This document shows positions 7,663 through 16,012 of a stretch of 40,485 bases of DNA, one piece after another. The stretch covers positions 1-40,485 of the forward strand of contig CAIMWA010000205.1 of NCBI GenBank assembly GCA_903845045.1. Direction: 5' to 3'. The notes beneath the pieces were generated by a model that ran no database searches, was not told the origin of the DNA, and worked only from the letters and a program-made list of their open reading frames with translations. The stretch comes from an uncultured delta proteobacterium. GTDB lineage: Bacteria; Myxococcota_A; Polyangia; Polyangiales; Ga0077539. Position numbers and translations under genes: made by a program. Within the stretch, counting starts at the first letter, position 1. Every line of letters starts with the position of its first letter.

Positions 7663-9234
7663 ATGGAACAGGTTCGTAGCTACGTCTGCGGCGAGTGGTT
7701 CGAGGGCACCGGCACGCCGATGGACCTCCTCAACCCCGCAACCGAGGAGGTCGTCGCGCAGCTTCGACCCGGCGGCGTCGACCACGGCGCGGCGCTCTCC
7801 TTCGCGCGCACCCGCGGCGGACCGGCGCTGCGTGCGATGACCTTCGCGCAGCGCGCGGCGATGTTGAAGACCCTCGCGGCGGCGATGCACGCGCGCCGTG
7901 ACGAGCTCCTCGACATCGCCACGCTCAACGGCGGCAATACCCGCTCGGACGCGAAGTTCGACGTCGACGGCGCCATCGCGACGCTCACCGCGTACGCCGA
8001 GCTAGGCCTCACGCTGGGCGACGCGCGCTGGCTCCTCGACGGGCCCGTGGTGGCGCTGGGGCGCTCGTCGAAGGTCACCGCGCAGCACATCCTGACGACG
8101 CGTCCCGGCGTCGCGGTGCACGTCAACGCGTTCAACTTTCCAGCGTGGGGGCTCGCCGAGAAGGCCGCCGTTGCGCTGCTCGCGGGCGTCCCCGTCGTGG
8201 CGCGTCCGGCTCCGGCCACGGCGTGGCTCGCTTCGCGCGTGATGGAGCTGTTCGTCGAGAGCGGCGCGCTCCCCGTCGGCGCGCTCTCGGTGGCCGCCGG
8301 CGACCCCGGCGACGTGCTCGACCACCTTGGTCCCCACGACGTCTTCGCGTTCACCGGGAGCAGCGCCACGGGCCTCGCGCTGCGCTCGCTGCCGAAGCTC
8401 CTCGCCAGCGGCGCGCACGTGAACGTCGAGGCCGACAGCCTCAACGCCGCGGTGCTCGGACCCGACGTGGAGCCCGGCGACGACACATGGACGCTCATGG
8501 TGTCCGACGTCGCCCGCGACATCACGCAGAAGGCCGGGCAGAAGTGCACCGCCATCCGTCGCGTCTTCGTTCCGGCTACGCACGCCGACCGCTTCGAGGA
8601 GGACCTCGTCGATCGTCTCTCGGTGGTGCGCGCGGGCGATCCGCGAGTCGAGGGCGTCACCCTCGGTCCCGTGTGCACGGCGCGGCAGCTCGCGCACGTG
8701 CGCGATGGCATCGCGAGGCTCCTCGCGTCGGGCCTGCGGTGTGCGCACGGCGGCGCCGGTGCGGTGCGCGGCGAGGGCGTCGACGAGGGCAAGGGCTTCT
8801 TCGTGGCGCCCACGCTGCTGCGCGGCGAAACCTCCGAGGCCGGCGCGCCGGTGCACGCCCACGAGGTCTTCGGACCGGTGGCCACGGTGCTCCCGTACGG
8901 CACCGCGGCCGAGGCGGTGGACCTCGTCACGCGCGGCGGCGGCGGCCTCGTGGCGTCGGTCTACAGCGCCGACAAGGCCTTCGCGACGGAGGTCGTGCTG
9001 GGCCTCGCGCCGTTCCATGGCCGTGTCACGGCGGTGCACGCCAAGGTTGCCGGCGCGTGGATCGGCCCGGGCGCGGTGCTGGCCTCGCTGGTCCACGGCG
9101 GTCCGGGGCGGGCCGGTGGCGGCGAGGAGCTCGGGGGCCTTCGCGGTCTCGGACCGTACCTCCAGCGAACCGCGGTGCAGGGCTACGGGCCCCTCGTCGA
9201 GCACATCACCGCGGCGGGCGCGCGAGGTGGTTGA
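7663..9234 (+). CDS. Aldehyde dehydrogenase of the PaaZ/BoxD type (3,4-dehydroadipyl-CoA semialdehyde dehydrogenase-like)
   Basis: 523 residues and full length for this ALDH subgroup; it starts MEQVRSYVCGEWFEG. Diagnostic stretches are HVNAFNFPAWGLAEKAAVAL (cofactor/substrate region), FAFTGSSATGLAL, the general-base Glu in NVEADSLN (E256) and the catalytic Cys in AGQKCTAIRR (C295). The tail PYGTAAEAVDLV...GGGGLVASVYS is typical of the dehydrogenase half of PaaZ and of BoxD, which oxidise ring-opened CoA semialdehydes in phenylacetate or benzoyl-CoA degradation using NADP. The hydratase half of PaaZ is absent, which favours a BoxD-like enzyme. No other paa or box gene is present nearby, so the exact substrate is uncertain. 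Confidence 0.85.
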   Translation: MEQVRSYVCGEWFEGTGTPMDLLNPATEEVVAQLRPGGVDHGAALSFARTRGGPALRAMTFAQRAAMLKTLAAAMHARRDELLDIATLNGGNTRSDAKFDVDGAIATLTAYAELGLTLGDARWLLDGPVVALGRSSKVTAQHILTTRPGVAVHVNAFNFPAWGLAEKAAVALLAGVPVVARPAPATAWLASRVMELFVESGALPVGALSVAAGDPGDVLDHLGPHDVFAFTGSSATGLALRSLPKLLASGAHVNVEADSLNAAVLGPDVEPGDDTWTLMVSDVARDITQKAGQKCTAIRRVFVPATHADRFEEDLVDRLSVVRAGDPRVEGVTLGPVCTARQLAHVRDGIARLLASGLRCAHGGAGAVRGEGVDEGKGFFVAPTLLRGETSEAGAPVHAHEVFGPVATVLPYGTAAEAVDLVTRGGGGLVASVYSADKAFATEVVLGLAPFHGRVTAVHAKVAGAWIGPGAVLASLVHGGPGRAGGGEELGGLRGLGPYLQRTAVQGYGPLVEHITAAGARGG

Positions 9235-9268
9235 TTCCCCGCGGCGTTGCGCCTAGAACCAACGCGCC

Positions 9269-9433
9269 ATGACCGAGTCCGAACACGCTGTGCACGAAGA
9301 GTCCCCGGAATTCCAGCGGATGCGCGAGTACGACAAGGTGTGGACCGGTCCGCGCTTCATCGGCGTGCTCCTGGTCACGCTGGTCATCGCCAACGCGGTG
9401 ATCTACGGGCTCGCGAGCATGGGCGCCGGCTGA
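9269..9433 (+). CDS. Small single-pass membrane protein (54 aa)
   Basis: A short frame begins MTESEHAVHEESPEFQ with an acidic, hydrophilic N-half (residues 1-28), followed by one strong membrane helix (FIGVLLVTLVIANAVIYGLA, about 30-49) and a short tail MGAG. It lies 34 bases after the aldehyde dehydrogenase on the same strand, so it could be cotranscribed. Codon use is GC-rich at third positions like its neighbours, and the frame is hydrophobic exactly where a helix is expected, which supports a real gene. No family is recognised. Confidence 0.6.
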   Translation: MTESEHAVHEESPEFQRMREYDKVWTGPRFIGVLLVTLVIANAVIYGLASMGAG

Positions 9434-9447
9434 CGAGCGCCCGCCCG

Positions 9448-10407
9448 TCAGTGCGCGCCGTCGGGCCGTGACGTCGGCGGCGCGTCGCGAAGAAGCTGCT
9501 CCGGGGCCGTTCCGCGCGCGAGGTTCAGCGCGGCGAGGACCTTCGGCGGCGTGGCGCTGGCGTCGAGGGTGAACGCCGCATCGATGCGCAGGATCTCGCG
9601 GAACGCATCCGCGGCGAGGTCGCGCCGGTCGAGGGCCGCGTAGGCCTCGGCGAGCTGCCGAAGCACCAGCAGGCGTTGCGGGGCGGCGAGGTCCTCGGGC
9701 CCGAGCATCTGCGCCGCGAGCGACACGGCCTCGGCGTAAAGCCCGCGCACGACGTACTGACGCAGCGTCGGAAGGTCGCGGTCCACCTGCCGCTGCGCCG
9801 CATGGGCGGCGATGAGCGCGCCCTCCGAAGGATCCGCCGACGCCTCGCGCAGCACGAGGTCGGGCATCGGGAGGATCAGCACCTGGCCCCGCACCAGCCG
9901 CTGCGCGCTCAGGTGGTTGAACTCCGAGATGAACTGCACGAGCGCGCGGTCGCCGTAGTAGCGCCGCGCCACCTCGAACATCGGCTCCTCTGCGGCGACG
10001 ACATACCGAAGCAGGTAAGGCAGCCGGAGCACTGCCCCGGGGCTCGGAGCGACGTCCGGGCGTCCGCCGTTCACGCGCGCCAGATACGGTGCCCGCGAGG
10101 CGTCTCCGAGGTAGCGCATCGAGAGCCTCTCCCAGGTCTCGCCGGCGCCGACGCGGTGGTACCCGACGCTCGGGATGGTGAGGTGCGTGCCCGACGGGAT
10201 CGTCGGCGTTCCCTGAAGCTGCAGGTAGTTCGCCGCGACGATGATGGCCTCGAGGGACGCGGCGCCGTAGTAGCGCTCGGCGATGGCCGCGAAGGTCTCG
10301 CCGCGGGCGTAGACGTGCGTCACGTCGGCGCGTGCCACGGGCGTCGCCAGCGCAACGGACGCGACGGACGCGACGACGGCGGCGAGCCCCCTAGCGCGCA
10401 CTGGCAC
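9448..10407 (-). CDS. Secreted LysM-repeat protein with TPR-like C-terminus
   Basis: 319 residues from a GTG start (a second GTG at 10401 is also possible). The signal peptide is about 27 residues (VARADV cleavage region). Three LysM-like units follow: THVYARGETFAAIAERYYG (about 30-75), HRVGAGETWERLSMRYLG (about 83-130) and RYVVAAEEPMFEVARRYYG (about 133-182). The remainder is helical and TPR-like (LPTLRQYVVRGLYAEAVSLA, then LAEAYAALDRRDLAADAFRE). LysM modules bind peptidoglycan, so a periplasmic wall-associated role is likely. Its start overlaps the 3' end of the kinase gene by 17 bases, and it is the last gene of the pal-cpoB-kinase operon. Confidence 0.85.
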   Translation of the reverse strand: MPVRARGLAAVVASVASVALATPVARADVTHVYARGETFAAIAERYYGAASLEAIIVAANYLQLQGTPTIPSGTHLTIPSVGYHRVGAGETWERLSMRYLGDASRAPYLARVNGGRPDVAPSPGAVLRLPYLLRYVVAAEEPMFEVARRYYGDRALVQFISEFNHLSAQRLVRGQVLILPMPDLVLREASADPSEGALIAAHAAQRQVDRDLPTLRQYVVRGLYAEAVSLAAQMLGPEDLAAPQRLLVLRQLAEAYAALDRRDLAADAFREILRIDAAFTLDASATPPKVLAALNLARGTAPEQLLRDAPPTSRPDGAH

Positions 10408-11761
10408 CTTCCCGTGCGGCGCGCAGGTCCACGTCGATCCACACGGTCTCGCCGGCGGTGACCTGCACCGCGCGGTCCTCGGTGATGAACGCCGGGTTGC
10501 GGAGCCGTACGAAGTGCTGGCCCGGTGCGAGGGCGATGGCGCGGCTCATGGGCGTCGTGTCGACCACGGTGCCGTCGACGAGCACCTCGGCCCAGGGGCG
10601 TGCGAGCACGCGAAGCTGGCCCGTTCCCGGCGCTCCCGGGGGGCGCGGACCGATCCACGTCGTCGGGTCCTGCTCGCGACCGCGGGCGGCGTCGAGGGTC
10701 GCGAGGGCGGCGAGGGCCACGAACACCGAGGCCGCCTGCCCCGCCACCACCTCGCGCATCGGGTGGTACTTCGGCGGCGCCTTGGACCACTCCGCCGCCA
10801 TCGGTCCGAGGGCGTCGCGCATCTCGCGGTCGTCGACGACGCCGCGCTCGCGGAGGTAACCGACGAGGCGCGCCTCGTGCGAGATCAAGCCGCGCCGCGC
10901 GAGGTGCTCGTTGAGGTCGTCGCAGAGGCTGCCGGTGCTGGGGTAGCGGTACGCGGGGTTCTTCTCGAGGCACCGCGAAAGGATGCGCTCCAGCGTCGTC
11001 GGCACGTCCGGACGCAGCCGACGCGGCGAGACGTAGCGGTCGAGCCGGATCTTCTGCATCACCGTGCGCGCCGGGTCCTCCTCGAAGGGGCGCCGGCCGG
11101 TGAGCGCCTCGTACAGAACGATGCCGAAGGAGAAGATGTCCGAGCGGAAATCCATCTGGTCGCCGAGGACCTGCTCCGGCGACATGTACGCGGGCGTTCC
11201 TACGACGCCGAGGCGGTCGTCGGCGCCGTCGCGCGTGTCGAGGGCGAGGCCGAAGTCCGCGAGCTTGACCTCGCCGCGTCGTGAAATGAGCACGTTCCCG
11301 GGCTTCACGTCGCGGTGCACGATGCCGCGGAGGTGCGCGAATTCGAGGGCCCGCGCGACCTTCAGCGCGACCAGCGTCGCGACGTCCGTGGCCATCGGCG
11401 CGCCGCCTTCGCGCAGCGCCGCCAGCGTCGTGCCCTCGACGAGCTCGATCACCAAAAACGGACGGCCCTCGGCAGTGCGCCCGGCGTCGATGACCTGCGG
11501 GATGTTCTGGTGCGCCAGCGTCGCGAGCAGCGCGCCTTCGCGCTCGAAGCGTCGGCCGAGCGGCGATCCCGGCGTCACCGACGCCTTCAGCACCTTCACT
11601 GCGACCGCGCGCCCGAGCGAGAGCTGCGTGCCGCGGTAGACCTCCGAGAGGGTTCCCTCGCCGAGGCGCGCTCCGACGCGAACGCCGTCGCCGCCGAGCG
11701 GGAGCGTGATGTCGGTGAGGGGGCCCGGCGCTCCGCGTACCGGGCGGGCGCCCGCGCTCAT
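10391..11761 (-). CDS. Eukaryote-like Ser/Thr protein kinase with PEGA domain
   Basis: 456 residues. The kinase domain covers about residues 28-290: Gly loop GEGTLSEVYRG, ATP Lys in VAVKVLK (K56), catalytic loop HRDVKPGN (D151), DFG (169-171), SPE (194-196) and SDIFSFGIVLYE. It looks catalytically complete. A helical region follows (291-360) with a weakly hydrophobic segment VAGQAASVFVALAALATL that may or may not span the membrane. A C-terminal PEGA domain (about 381-446, LRVLARPWAEVLVDGTVV) is a small beta module common on myxobacterial kinases. The ATG overlaps the stop of the cpoB-like gene (ATGA), indicating translational coupling. It probably phosphorylates envelope or cytosolic partners under control of the same promoter as pal. 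Confidence 0.92.
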   Translation of the reverse strand: MSAGARPVRGAPGPLTDITLPLGGDGVRVGARLGEGTLSEVYRGTQLSLGRAVAVKVLKASVTPGSPLGRRFEREGALLATLAHQNIPQVIDAGRTAEGRPFLVIELVEGTTLAALREGGAPMATDVATLVALKVARALEFAHLRGIVHRDVKPGNVLISRRGEVKLADFGLALDTRDGADDRLGVVGTPAYMSPEQVLGDQMDFRSDIFSFGIVLYEALTGRRPFEEDPARTVMQKIRLDRYVSPRRLRPDVPTTLERILSRCLEKNPAYRYPSTGSLCDDLNEHLARRGLISHEARLVGYLRERGVVDDREMRDALGPMAAEWSKAPPKYHPMREVVAGQAASVFVALAALATLDAARGREQDPTTWIGPRPPGAPGTGQLRVLARPWAEVLVDGTVVDTTPMSRAIALAPGQHFVRLRNPAFITEDRAVQVTAGETVWIDVDLRAAREGASAR

Positions 11762-12585
11762 TCGCTGCAGGCTTCGCGCGGGAGACGGCGCACCGCCTCG
11801 AGCCGCGCCGGGGCCTGCGTGCCCGCGGGCGTGCGTCCGTGACGCTCGATGAGGAGCCGCAGCGTGCGCTGGGCCTGCGTGCACATGCGAAGGTTCGTGA
11901 ACGCCTCGGCCAGCGTCGACAGCGCCTCGGGCACCGCGTCGCCGGTCGGGTAGCTCTGCATCAGCCGGTTGAGCTCCTGCACCGCCGTCGCCGCGCGGTT
12001 CTCCGCGAGCTGCGCGCGCGCCACGAGGAGCAGCGCGTCGTCGGCCAGCGGGTCCGCCGCGGCCCGGGTCAGCAGCGCGTTGGCGAGGAACCGTGCCCGC
12101 GGATAGTCGCGCCCATCGAACGCCTGCCGCGCCTGCGCCAGGAGCTGCGCGTTGTCGGCGGGAACCTGCGACGGGTCCACGAGCGGGGCGATGCCGAGCC
12201 GCCGCTCCACGGCCTCGACGCGGTTGCCCACCTGCGCGCGGGCCTGCGTAGCCTCGTCGAGCGAGTGCCGAAGCTCCTCCAACGTGCCCGTGAGGCCGCG
12301 GATGCGCTCGTCGAAGGACTCGATGCGCGCGCCGAGGTCGGCGGTGTTGCGCGTCTGCGTGCGGGCCTGCTCGAGCTGCTCGTTGAGCGTCTGCACCTGC
12401 GCGGTCGCGCGCTCGACGGCCTCATTGAGCTGCTGCCGGCGCTGCTGGTCGTTCGTCTCCAGGCTCCGGATGCGGGTCTCGAGGGCCTGGCGCACGTGGT
12501 CGTGCTCGGTCGTCGTGACCCAGCAACCCGACGCCGACGAAAGCAATGCGATCGCCGCGGCGATCCGGAGCGTGCGGTGGACCAT
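11758..12585 (-). CDS. CpoB/YbgF-like lipoprotein (coiled coil plus TPR)
   Basis: 275 residues. The lipoprotein signal ends in SSASGC (Cys21). Residues 25-130 are a long Gln/Arg/Glu-rich heptad region (RIRSLETNDQQRRQQL and onward) predicted to form a coiled coil, like the trimerising N-part of YbgF/CpoB. Residues 140-270 carry TPR-like helices (LLAQARQAFDGRDYPRARFL, VQELNRLMQSYPTGDAVPEA). In proteobacteria CpoB links the Tol-Pal complex to peptidoglycan synthesis during division. It starts 9 bases after pal and ends in a 4-base overlap with the kinase start, consistent with one operon. The family call is by architecture, since overall sequence identity to E. coli CpoB cannot be judged. Confidence 0.8.
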   Translation of the reverse strand: MVHRTLRIAAAIALLSSASGCWVTTTEHDHVRQALETRIRSLETNDQQRRQQLNEAVERATAQVQTLNEQLEQARTQTRNTADLGARIESFDERIRGLTGTLEELRHSLDEATQARAQVGNRVEAVERRLGIAPLVDPSQVPADNAQLLAQARQAFDGRDYPRARFLANALLTRAAADPLADDALLLVARAQLAENRAATAVQELNRLMQSYPTGDAVPEALSTLAEAFTNLRMCTQAQRTLRLLIERHGRTPAGTQAPARLEAVRRLPREACSE

Positions 12586-12594
12586 CGACTTGTT

Positions 12595-13350
12595 CTACTG
12601 CCTCAGGCGGAAGTCCACGCGGCGGTCGCGCCGCCAGCCATCTTCGTCGGAGCCCGTGGCGCCCTCGGCCCCTTCGGAGCTCACCGCCACGCGGTCCGGG
12701 AGCACGCCGAGGTTCATGAGGTACTGGCGCACGACCCGGGCGCGTCGCTCGCCGAGCGCGAGGTTGTACTCGGTGCTGCCGCGCGGGTCGCAGCGGCCGA
12801 TGAGCGTGTACCGGCTCGTCGCCTCGCGGCGCAGGCACTCGGCGTCCCGGGCCAGCGTCTCGCGCGCGCCGCTCGTGAGGTTGTTGTCGTCGAAGTCGAA
12901 GAGCGCCGGCTCGAGCTGGCACTGCGGACCGCGATTCTCCACGGGGTCCGAGTCGTCCGTCGGGTTCGAGACGCAGTGCCCGAGCTCGCAGTGGTGGTCC
13001 GCGGCGCAGCTCCGCGTCGCGTCGCACTCGGGGCGCGGCACGCAGCGGTGGTCGGTGCACACCTGGCCCGCGAGGCAGTCGTTGTCGCCGTCGCACGCGT
13101 TGACGCCGTCGACGCAGCGGCCGCGGAGGCACGTCTGGTCGGAGCCGCAGTCGGCGCCGTTGCGGCACTGCTGGCAGTGGCGCTGCACGCAGTACTCATG
13201 GTGACCGTCGCGCTGGCAATGGCGGTCGTTCTCGCAGTTCGGGTAGTCGGGGCTCGTGCACCCGGCGGCGAACGCTGCGACGAACGCCGCGGCGAGGGCG
13301 CAGAAGCGCCCCCACGCGGAAGGCTGCAGAGTGGGGCCCACGGTGAACAA
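12595..13350 (-). CDS. pal: Pal-type OmpA-domain lipoprotein with a Cys-rich repeat insert
   Basis: 251 residues. A TTG start is chosen because an AGGAGGT ribosome site lies five to six bases upstream; a GTG at 13341 would sit too far from it. The lipobox is FAAGC (Cys31). Residues 32-135 hold a Cys-rich array with repeats of the form C-x5-C-x4-C (ADCGSDQTCLRGRC, NDCLAGQVCTDHRC, RSCAADHHCELGHC). The C-terminal OmpA/Pal domain (about 145-250) has FDFDDNNLTSG, IGRCDPRGSTEYNLALGERR and GAEGATGSDEDGWRRDRRVDF; the arrangement matches Pal, which binds peptidoglycan from the outer membrane. It is the first gene of the operon with cpoB, the kinase and the LysM gene, and is divergent from the MATE gene. 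Confidence 0.85.
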   Translation of the reverse strand: MFTVGPTLQPSAWGRFCALAAAFVAAFAAGCTSPDYPNCENDRHCQRDGHHEYCVQRHCQQCRNGADCGSDQTCLRGRCVDGVNACDGDNDCLAGQVCTDHRCVPRPECDATRSCAADHHCELGHCVSNPTDDSDPVENRGPQCQLEPALFDFDDNNLTSGARETLARDAECLRREATSRYTLIGRCDPRGSTEYNLALGERRARVVRQYLMNLGVLPDRVAVSSEGAEGATGSDEDGWRRDRRVDFRLRQ

Positions 13351-13352
13351 CG

Positions 13353-13362
13353 GTACCTCCTA
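13353..13362 (-). promoter_or_regulatory. Strong ribosome binding site fixing the TTG start of pal
   Basis: The minus strand reads GTAGGAGGTACCG directly before TTGTTCACC. The AGGAGGT core is spaced five to six bases from the TTG at 13350, so the TTG rather than the downstream GTG is the likely start. Confidence 0.6.
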
Positions 13363-13441
13363 CGAGACGCCGCTGGGTAGTCTCGATCGATGCAGCTTGT
13401 CAACGTTCGCGCCTTCCGCTAGCGACTGCGCACCCCTCCCG

Positions 13442-14842
13442 ATGCCCTCGAAACCCGCCCCTCCCTGGCTCGACCGTGACAAGGCCGCGCGCGTTCTCAC
13501 CCTCGCCGCGCCGGTGATCCTCGCGATGCTGACGCAGACCGCCGTCAACATCGTCGACACGTACTTCCTCGGCCAGCTCCCGCGGGAGGTCGCGACGGAT
13601 GGCCAGTTCGCGCTGGCCCCGTCGCTCATGCTGCTCTGGGCCGTCGGCGGCTTTCTCTCGTCGATCTCCGTCGGCACGCTCGCGACGACGGCGCGGCGCT
13701 GGGGTGAGGGCAAGGCCGAGGAGGCCGGCGCGGTGCTCCCCAACGGCGTCGTGCTCGCGCTCGTCGGCGGGTTCATCGGAACGGCGCTGGGGTGGATCTT
13801 CCTTCCCGCGATGTTTCGGGCCCTCAGCGACAACCCGAACGTGGTGGCGCTCGGCGTGAGCTACGCCCGCTGGCGCTTCGTGGGCATCGCGTCGATGGCC
13901 GCGACGGCCGCGTACAAGAGCTTCTACGACGGCATCGGCCGCACGCACCTGCACCTCGCCGCGGCCGTCGCGATGAACGTGGTCAACGCTGCGCTGTGCT
14001 GGGTGCTCATCTTCGGTCGCCTCGGCGCGCCCGCCATGGGCATGGCCGGTGCTGGCGTCGCCGCGGCGATGTCGTCCTGGATCGGCCTCGCGGTGATGGT
14101 GCTCTTCAGCCTCCGCGGCACCGACCGCGCGCTCTTCCGCTTCTATCGCGCCGGCGTGCTTTCGTGGACGACGATGAAGCAGCTCCTTCGGCTCTCGGTG
14201 CCCGGCGGCGTCGCGACCACCGCGGTGATGACGGGCTTCCTCATCTTCATCAAGGTCGTCGCCGCCATCGACGACGACGCGATCCGAGCGGGCGCAGCCG
14301 CGAGCTTCAACGGCGCCGCGACGACGATCATCATCGAGGTGCTCAGCGCGACCTTCGTGTCGTGCCTCGCCTTCGGCACCGCGACGGCGACGCTGGTGGG
14401 CCAGCACCTCGGCCGCGGCGAGCCCGACATCGCCGAGCGCTACGCGTGGACGAGCGTGAAGCTCGGCGTGATCATCTTCGGCGCCATCGGCTTCGCGATG
14501 CTGCTGTACCCGCACCGCGTGCTCGGCGCGTTCTCGGCGGTGCCGCAGGTCATCGAGGCGGGGCGCACGCCGCTGCGCATCATGGCGTGCATGGGCCCGG
14601 TCATCGCGACGGCGATGATCCTCACGCAGGCGCTCTTCGGCGCGGGCGAGACGCGCTTCGTGATGATCGTGGAGCTCGCGCTGCACTTCTTCTGCCTCGT
14701 GCCCCTGGCGTGGCTCCTCGGTAAGGTCGCGGGCCTGGGCCTCGTCGGCACGTGGCTCGCGGCGGCTACGTACGGATTGGCGCTGGCCATCGCCATGGGC
14801 GTGCGCTTCTCCCGCGGTGGCTGGAAGCGCCTCACGGTGTGA
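13442..14842 (+). CDS. MATE family efflux transporter
   Basis: 466 residues beginning MPSKPAPPWLDRDKAARVLT. It has twelve hydrophobic segments in two homologous halves: QTAVNIVDTYFLGQL in helix 1-2 of the first half, GTATATLVGQHLGRGEPDIA in the second. These are typical of MATE exporters, which move organic cations, drugs or metabolites out of the cell using a sodium or proton gradient. The substrate cannot be predicted. Upstream in-frame codons exist back to 13256, but they overlap the divergent pal gene and lack hydrophobic or family sequence, so the ATG at 13442 is preferred. The stop overlaps the trmO start (GTGA). Confidence 0.9.
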   Translation: MPSKPAPPWLDRDKAARVLTLAAPVILAMLTQTAVNIVDTYFLGQLPREVATDGQFALAPSLMLLWAVGGFLSSISVGTLATTARRWGEGKAEEAGAVLPNGVVLALVGGFIGTALGWIFLPAMFRALSDNPNVVALGVSYARWRFVGIASMAATAAYKSFYDGIGRTHLHLAAAVAMNVVNAALCWVLIFGRLGAPAMGMAGAGVAAAMSSWIGLAVMVLFSLRGTDRALFRFYRAGVLSWTTMKQLLRLSVPGGVATTAVMTGFLIFIKVVAAIDDDAIRAGAAASFNGAATTIIIEVLSATFVSCLAFGTATATLVGQHLGRGEPDIAERYAWTSVKLGVIIFGAIGFAMLLYPHRVLGAFSAVPQVIEAGRTPLRIMACMGPVIATAMILTQALFGAGETRFVMIVELALHFFCLVPLAWLLGKVAGLGLVGTWLAAATYGLALAIAMGVRFSRGGWKRLTV

Positions 14843-15630
14843 CGCCCGACGGCCCGATCCCGTCGTTCACCCCCATCGGCGTGGTGCGCACGCCGTTCGT
14901 GGAGCGCCGCGAGGCCCCGCGCCAGCCCTACGCCGCCAAGGACGCGCCCGGGACCATCGAGCTGCTGCCCGGCCGTCACTTCGACGACGCGCTCCGCGAC
15001 CTGCACCGCTGGACGCACCTGTGGTTGCTCTACTGGTTCCATCGCAACGAGGGCTGGCGGCCCGCCGTGCTCCCGCCGCGCAGCCCCAAGGGTCGTCGCG
15101 GGGTCTTCGCCACGCGCTCGCCGCACCGGCCCAACGCCATCGGCATGTCCGTGCTGCGCATCGCCCGCGTCGAGGGGCTGCGCGTCGACGTCCTCGGCGT
15201 CGACATGCTCGACGGTACGCCGGTGCTCGACATCAAGCCGTACGTCCCCTTCGCCGACGCCATCGCCGACGCCGGCGGCGGCTGGATCGGCGGCGATCCC
15301 GACGAGCCTTGGACGCTCCTCCGGAGCCCGCTCTGCGACGCCCAGCTCGCCTGGCTCGACGCGCAAGGAGCGCCGCTCTGGGACGCCATCGAGGCGACGC
15401 TGTCGCTCGGTCCGCATCCCCACGCGTACCGCCGCATCCGGCGCGAAGGACCCCACGGCACCCTCTCGCTCAAGGACTGGCGCGTCGTGTTCCGCGAGGA
15501 GGGGCGATCGCTCCACGTGGAGCGCATCGACACGGGCTACCGCCCGCAGCAGCTCGTCACCGGCGAGGCGCCGGCGTTGCACGCGGCCTTCGCGGAGCGC
15601 TTTCCGCAGATGGCAGGCGCTCGGCGTTGA
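14839..15630 (+). CDS. tsaA: tRNA (N6-threonylcarbamoyladenosine-37-N6)-methyltransferase TrmO
   Basis: 263 residues from a GTG whose last two bases fall within the MATE stop (GTGA overlap), implying translational coupling. The N-terminal TsaA barrel (about 8-150) shows FTPIGVVRTPFVERREAPRQ, the conserved SPHRPNAIGMSVLRI and LDIKPYVPFADA. TrmO uses S-adenosylmethionine to N6-methylate t6A37 in ANN-reading tRNAs, here perhaps including the threonine tRNAs in this window. The C-terminal third (RIRREGPHGTLSLKDWRVVF) matches the second TrmO domain. Its 3' end overlaps the convergent cdd gene by 74 bases. Confidence 0.88.
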   Translation: MTPDGPIPSFTPIGVVRTPFVERREAPRQPYAAKDAPGTIELLPGRHFDDALRDLHRWTHLWLLYWFHRNEGWRPAVLPPRSPKGRRGVFATRSPHRPNAIGMSVLRIARVEGLRVDVLGVDMLDGTPVLDIKPYVPFADAIADAGGGWIGGDPDEPWTLLRSPLCDAQLAWLDAQGAPLWDAIEATLSLGPHPHAYRRIRREGPHGTLSLKDWRVVFREEGRSLHVERIDTGYRPQQLVTGEAPALHAAFAERFPQMAGARR

Positions 15631-16012
15631 AGGCGAAGGGCAGCAGCTCGCGCATCGAGACGACCTTCACGACGGCGCCGCCGACGACGAGGCCGACAGA
15701 CGTGTCGAGGCCGAACTCGGCGAGGATCTGACGGCACGCGCCGCACGGCGACCCGGCCTCGGGGCCCTCGGTGGCGACGGCGATGGCGACGAAGTCCGTC
15801 CAGCCGCGTGCGACGGCGCCGGCGACGGCCCCGGCCTCGGCGCACATGCACAGCGGGTACGACGCGTTCTCGACGTTGCACCCGAGCGCGACGCCCTTCG
15901 TCGTGAGCAGCGCCGCGCCCACGCGGTACCGCGAGTACGGCGCGTGCGATCGCTTGCGCATGCGCTCGGCCCGCGCGGCGAGATCGGCCCAGCGTGGGTC
16001 GCGAGGCGTCAC
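15557..16012 (-). CDS. cdd: Cytidine deaminase
   Basis: 151 residues from GTG (VTPRDPRWADLAARAERM). Zinc-site motifs of the small tetrameric type are visible: CNVENASYPLCMCAEAGAV (Cys-Ala-Glu) and SPCGACRQILAEFG (two zinc Cys). The SHAPYSRYRVGAAL substrate-site stretch is also present. It deaminates cytidine and deoxycytidine to uridine forms in pyrimidine salvage. It starts in a 4-base GTGA overlap with the end of the purine nucleoside phosphorylase gene. The last 20 or so residues after LLPFAFNAERL extend past the usual family end and lie in the convergent overlap with tsaA. Confidence 0.92.
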   Translation of the reverse strand: MTPRDPRWADLAARAERMRKRSHAPYSRYRVGAALLTTKGVALGCNVENASYPLCMCAEAGAVAGAVARGWTDFVAIAVATEGPEAGSPCGACRQILAEFGLDTSVGLVVGGAVVKVVSMRELLPFAFNAERLPSAESAPRRPRATPAPRR

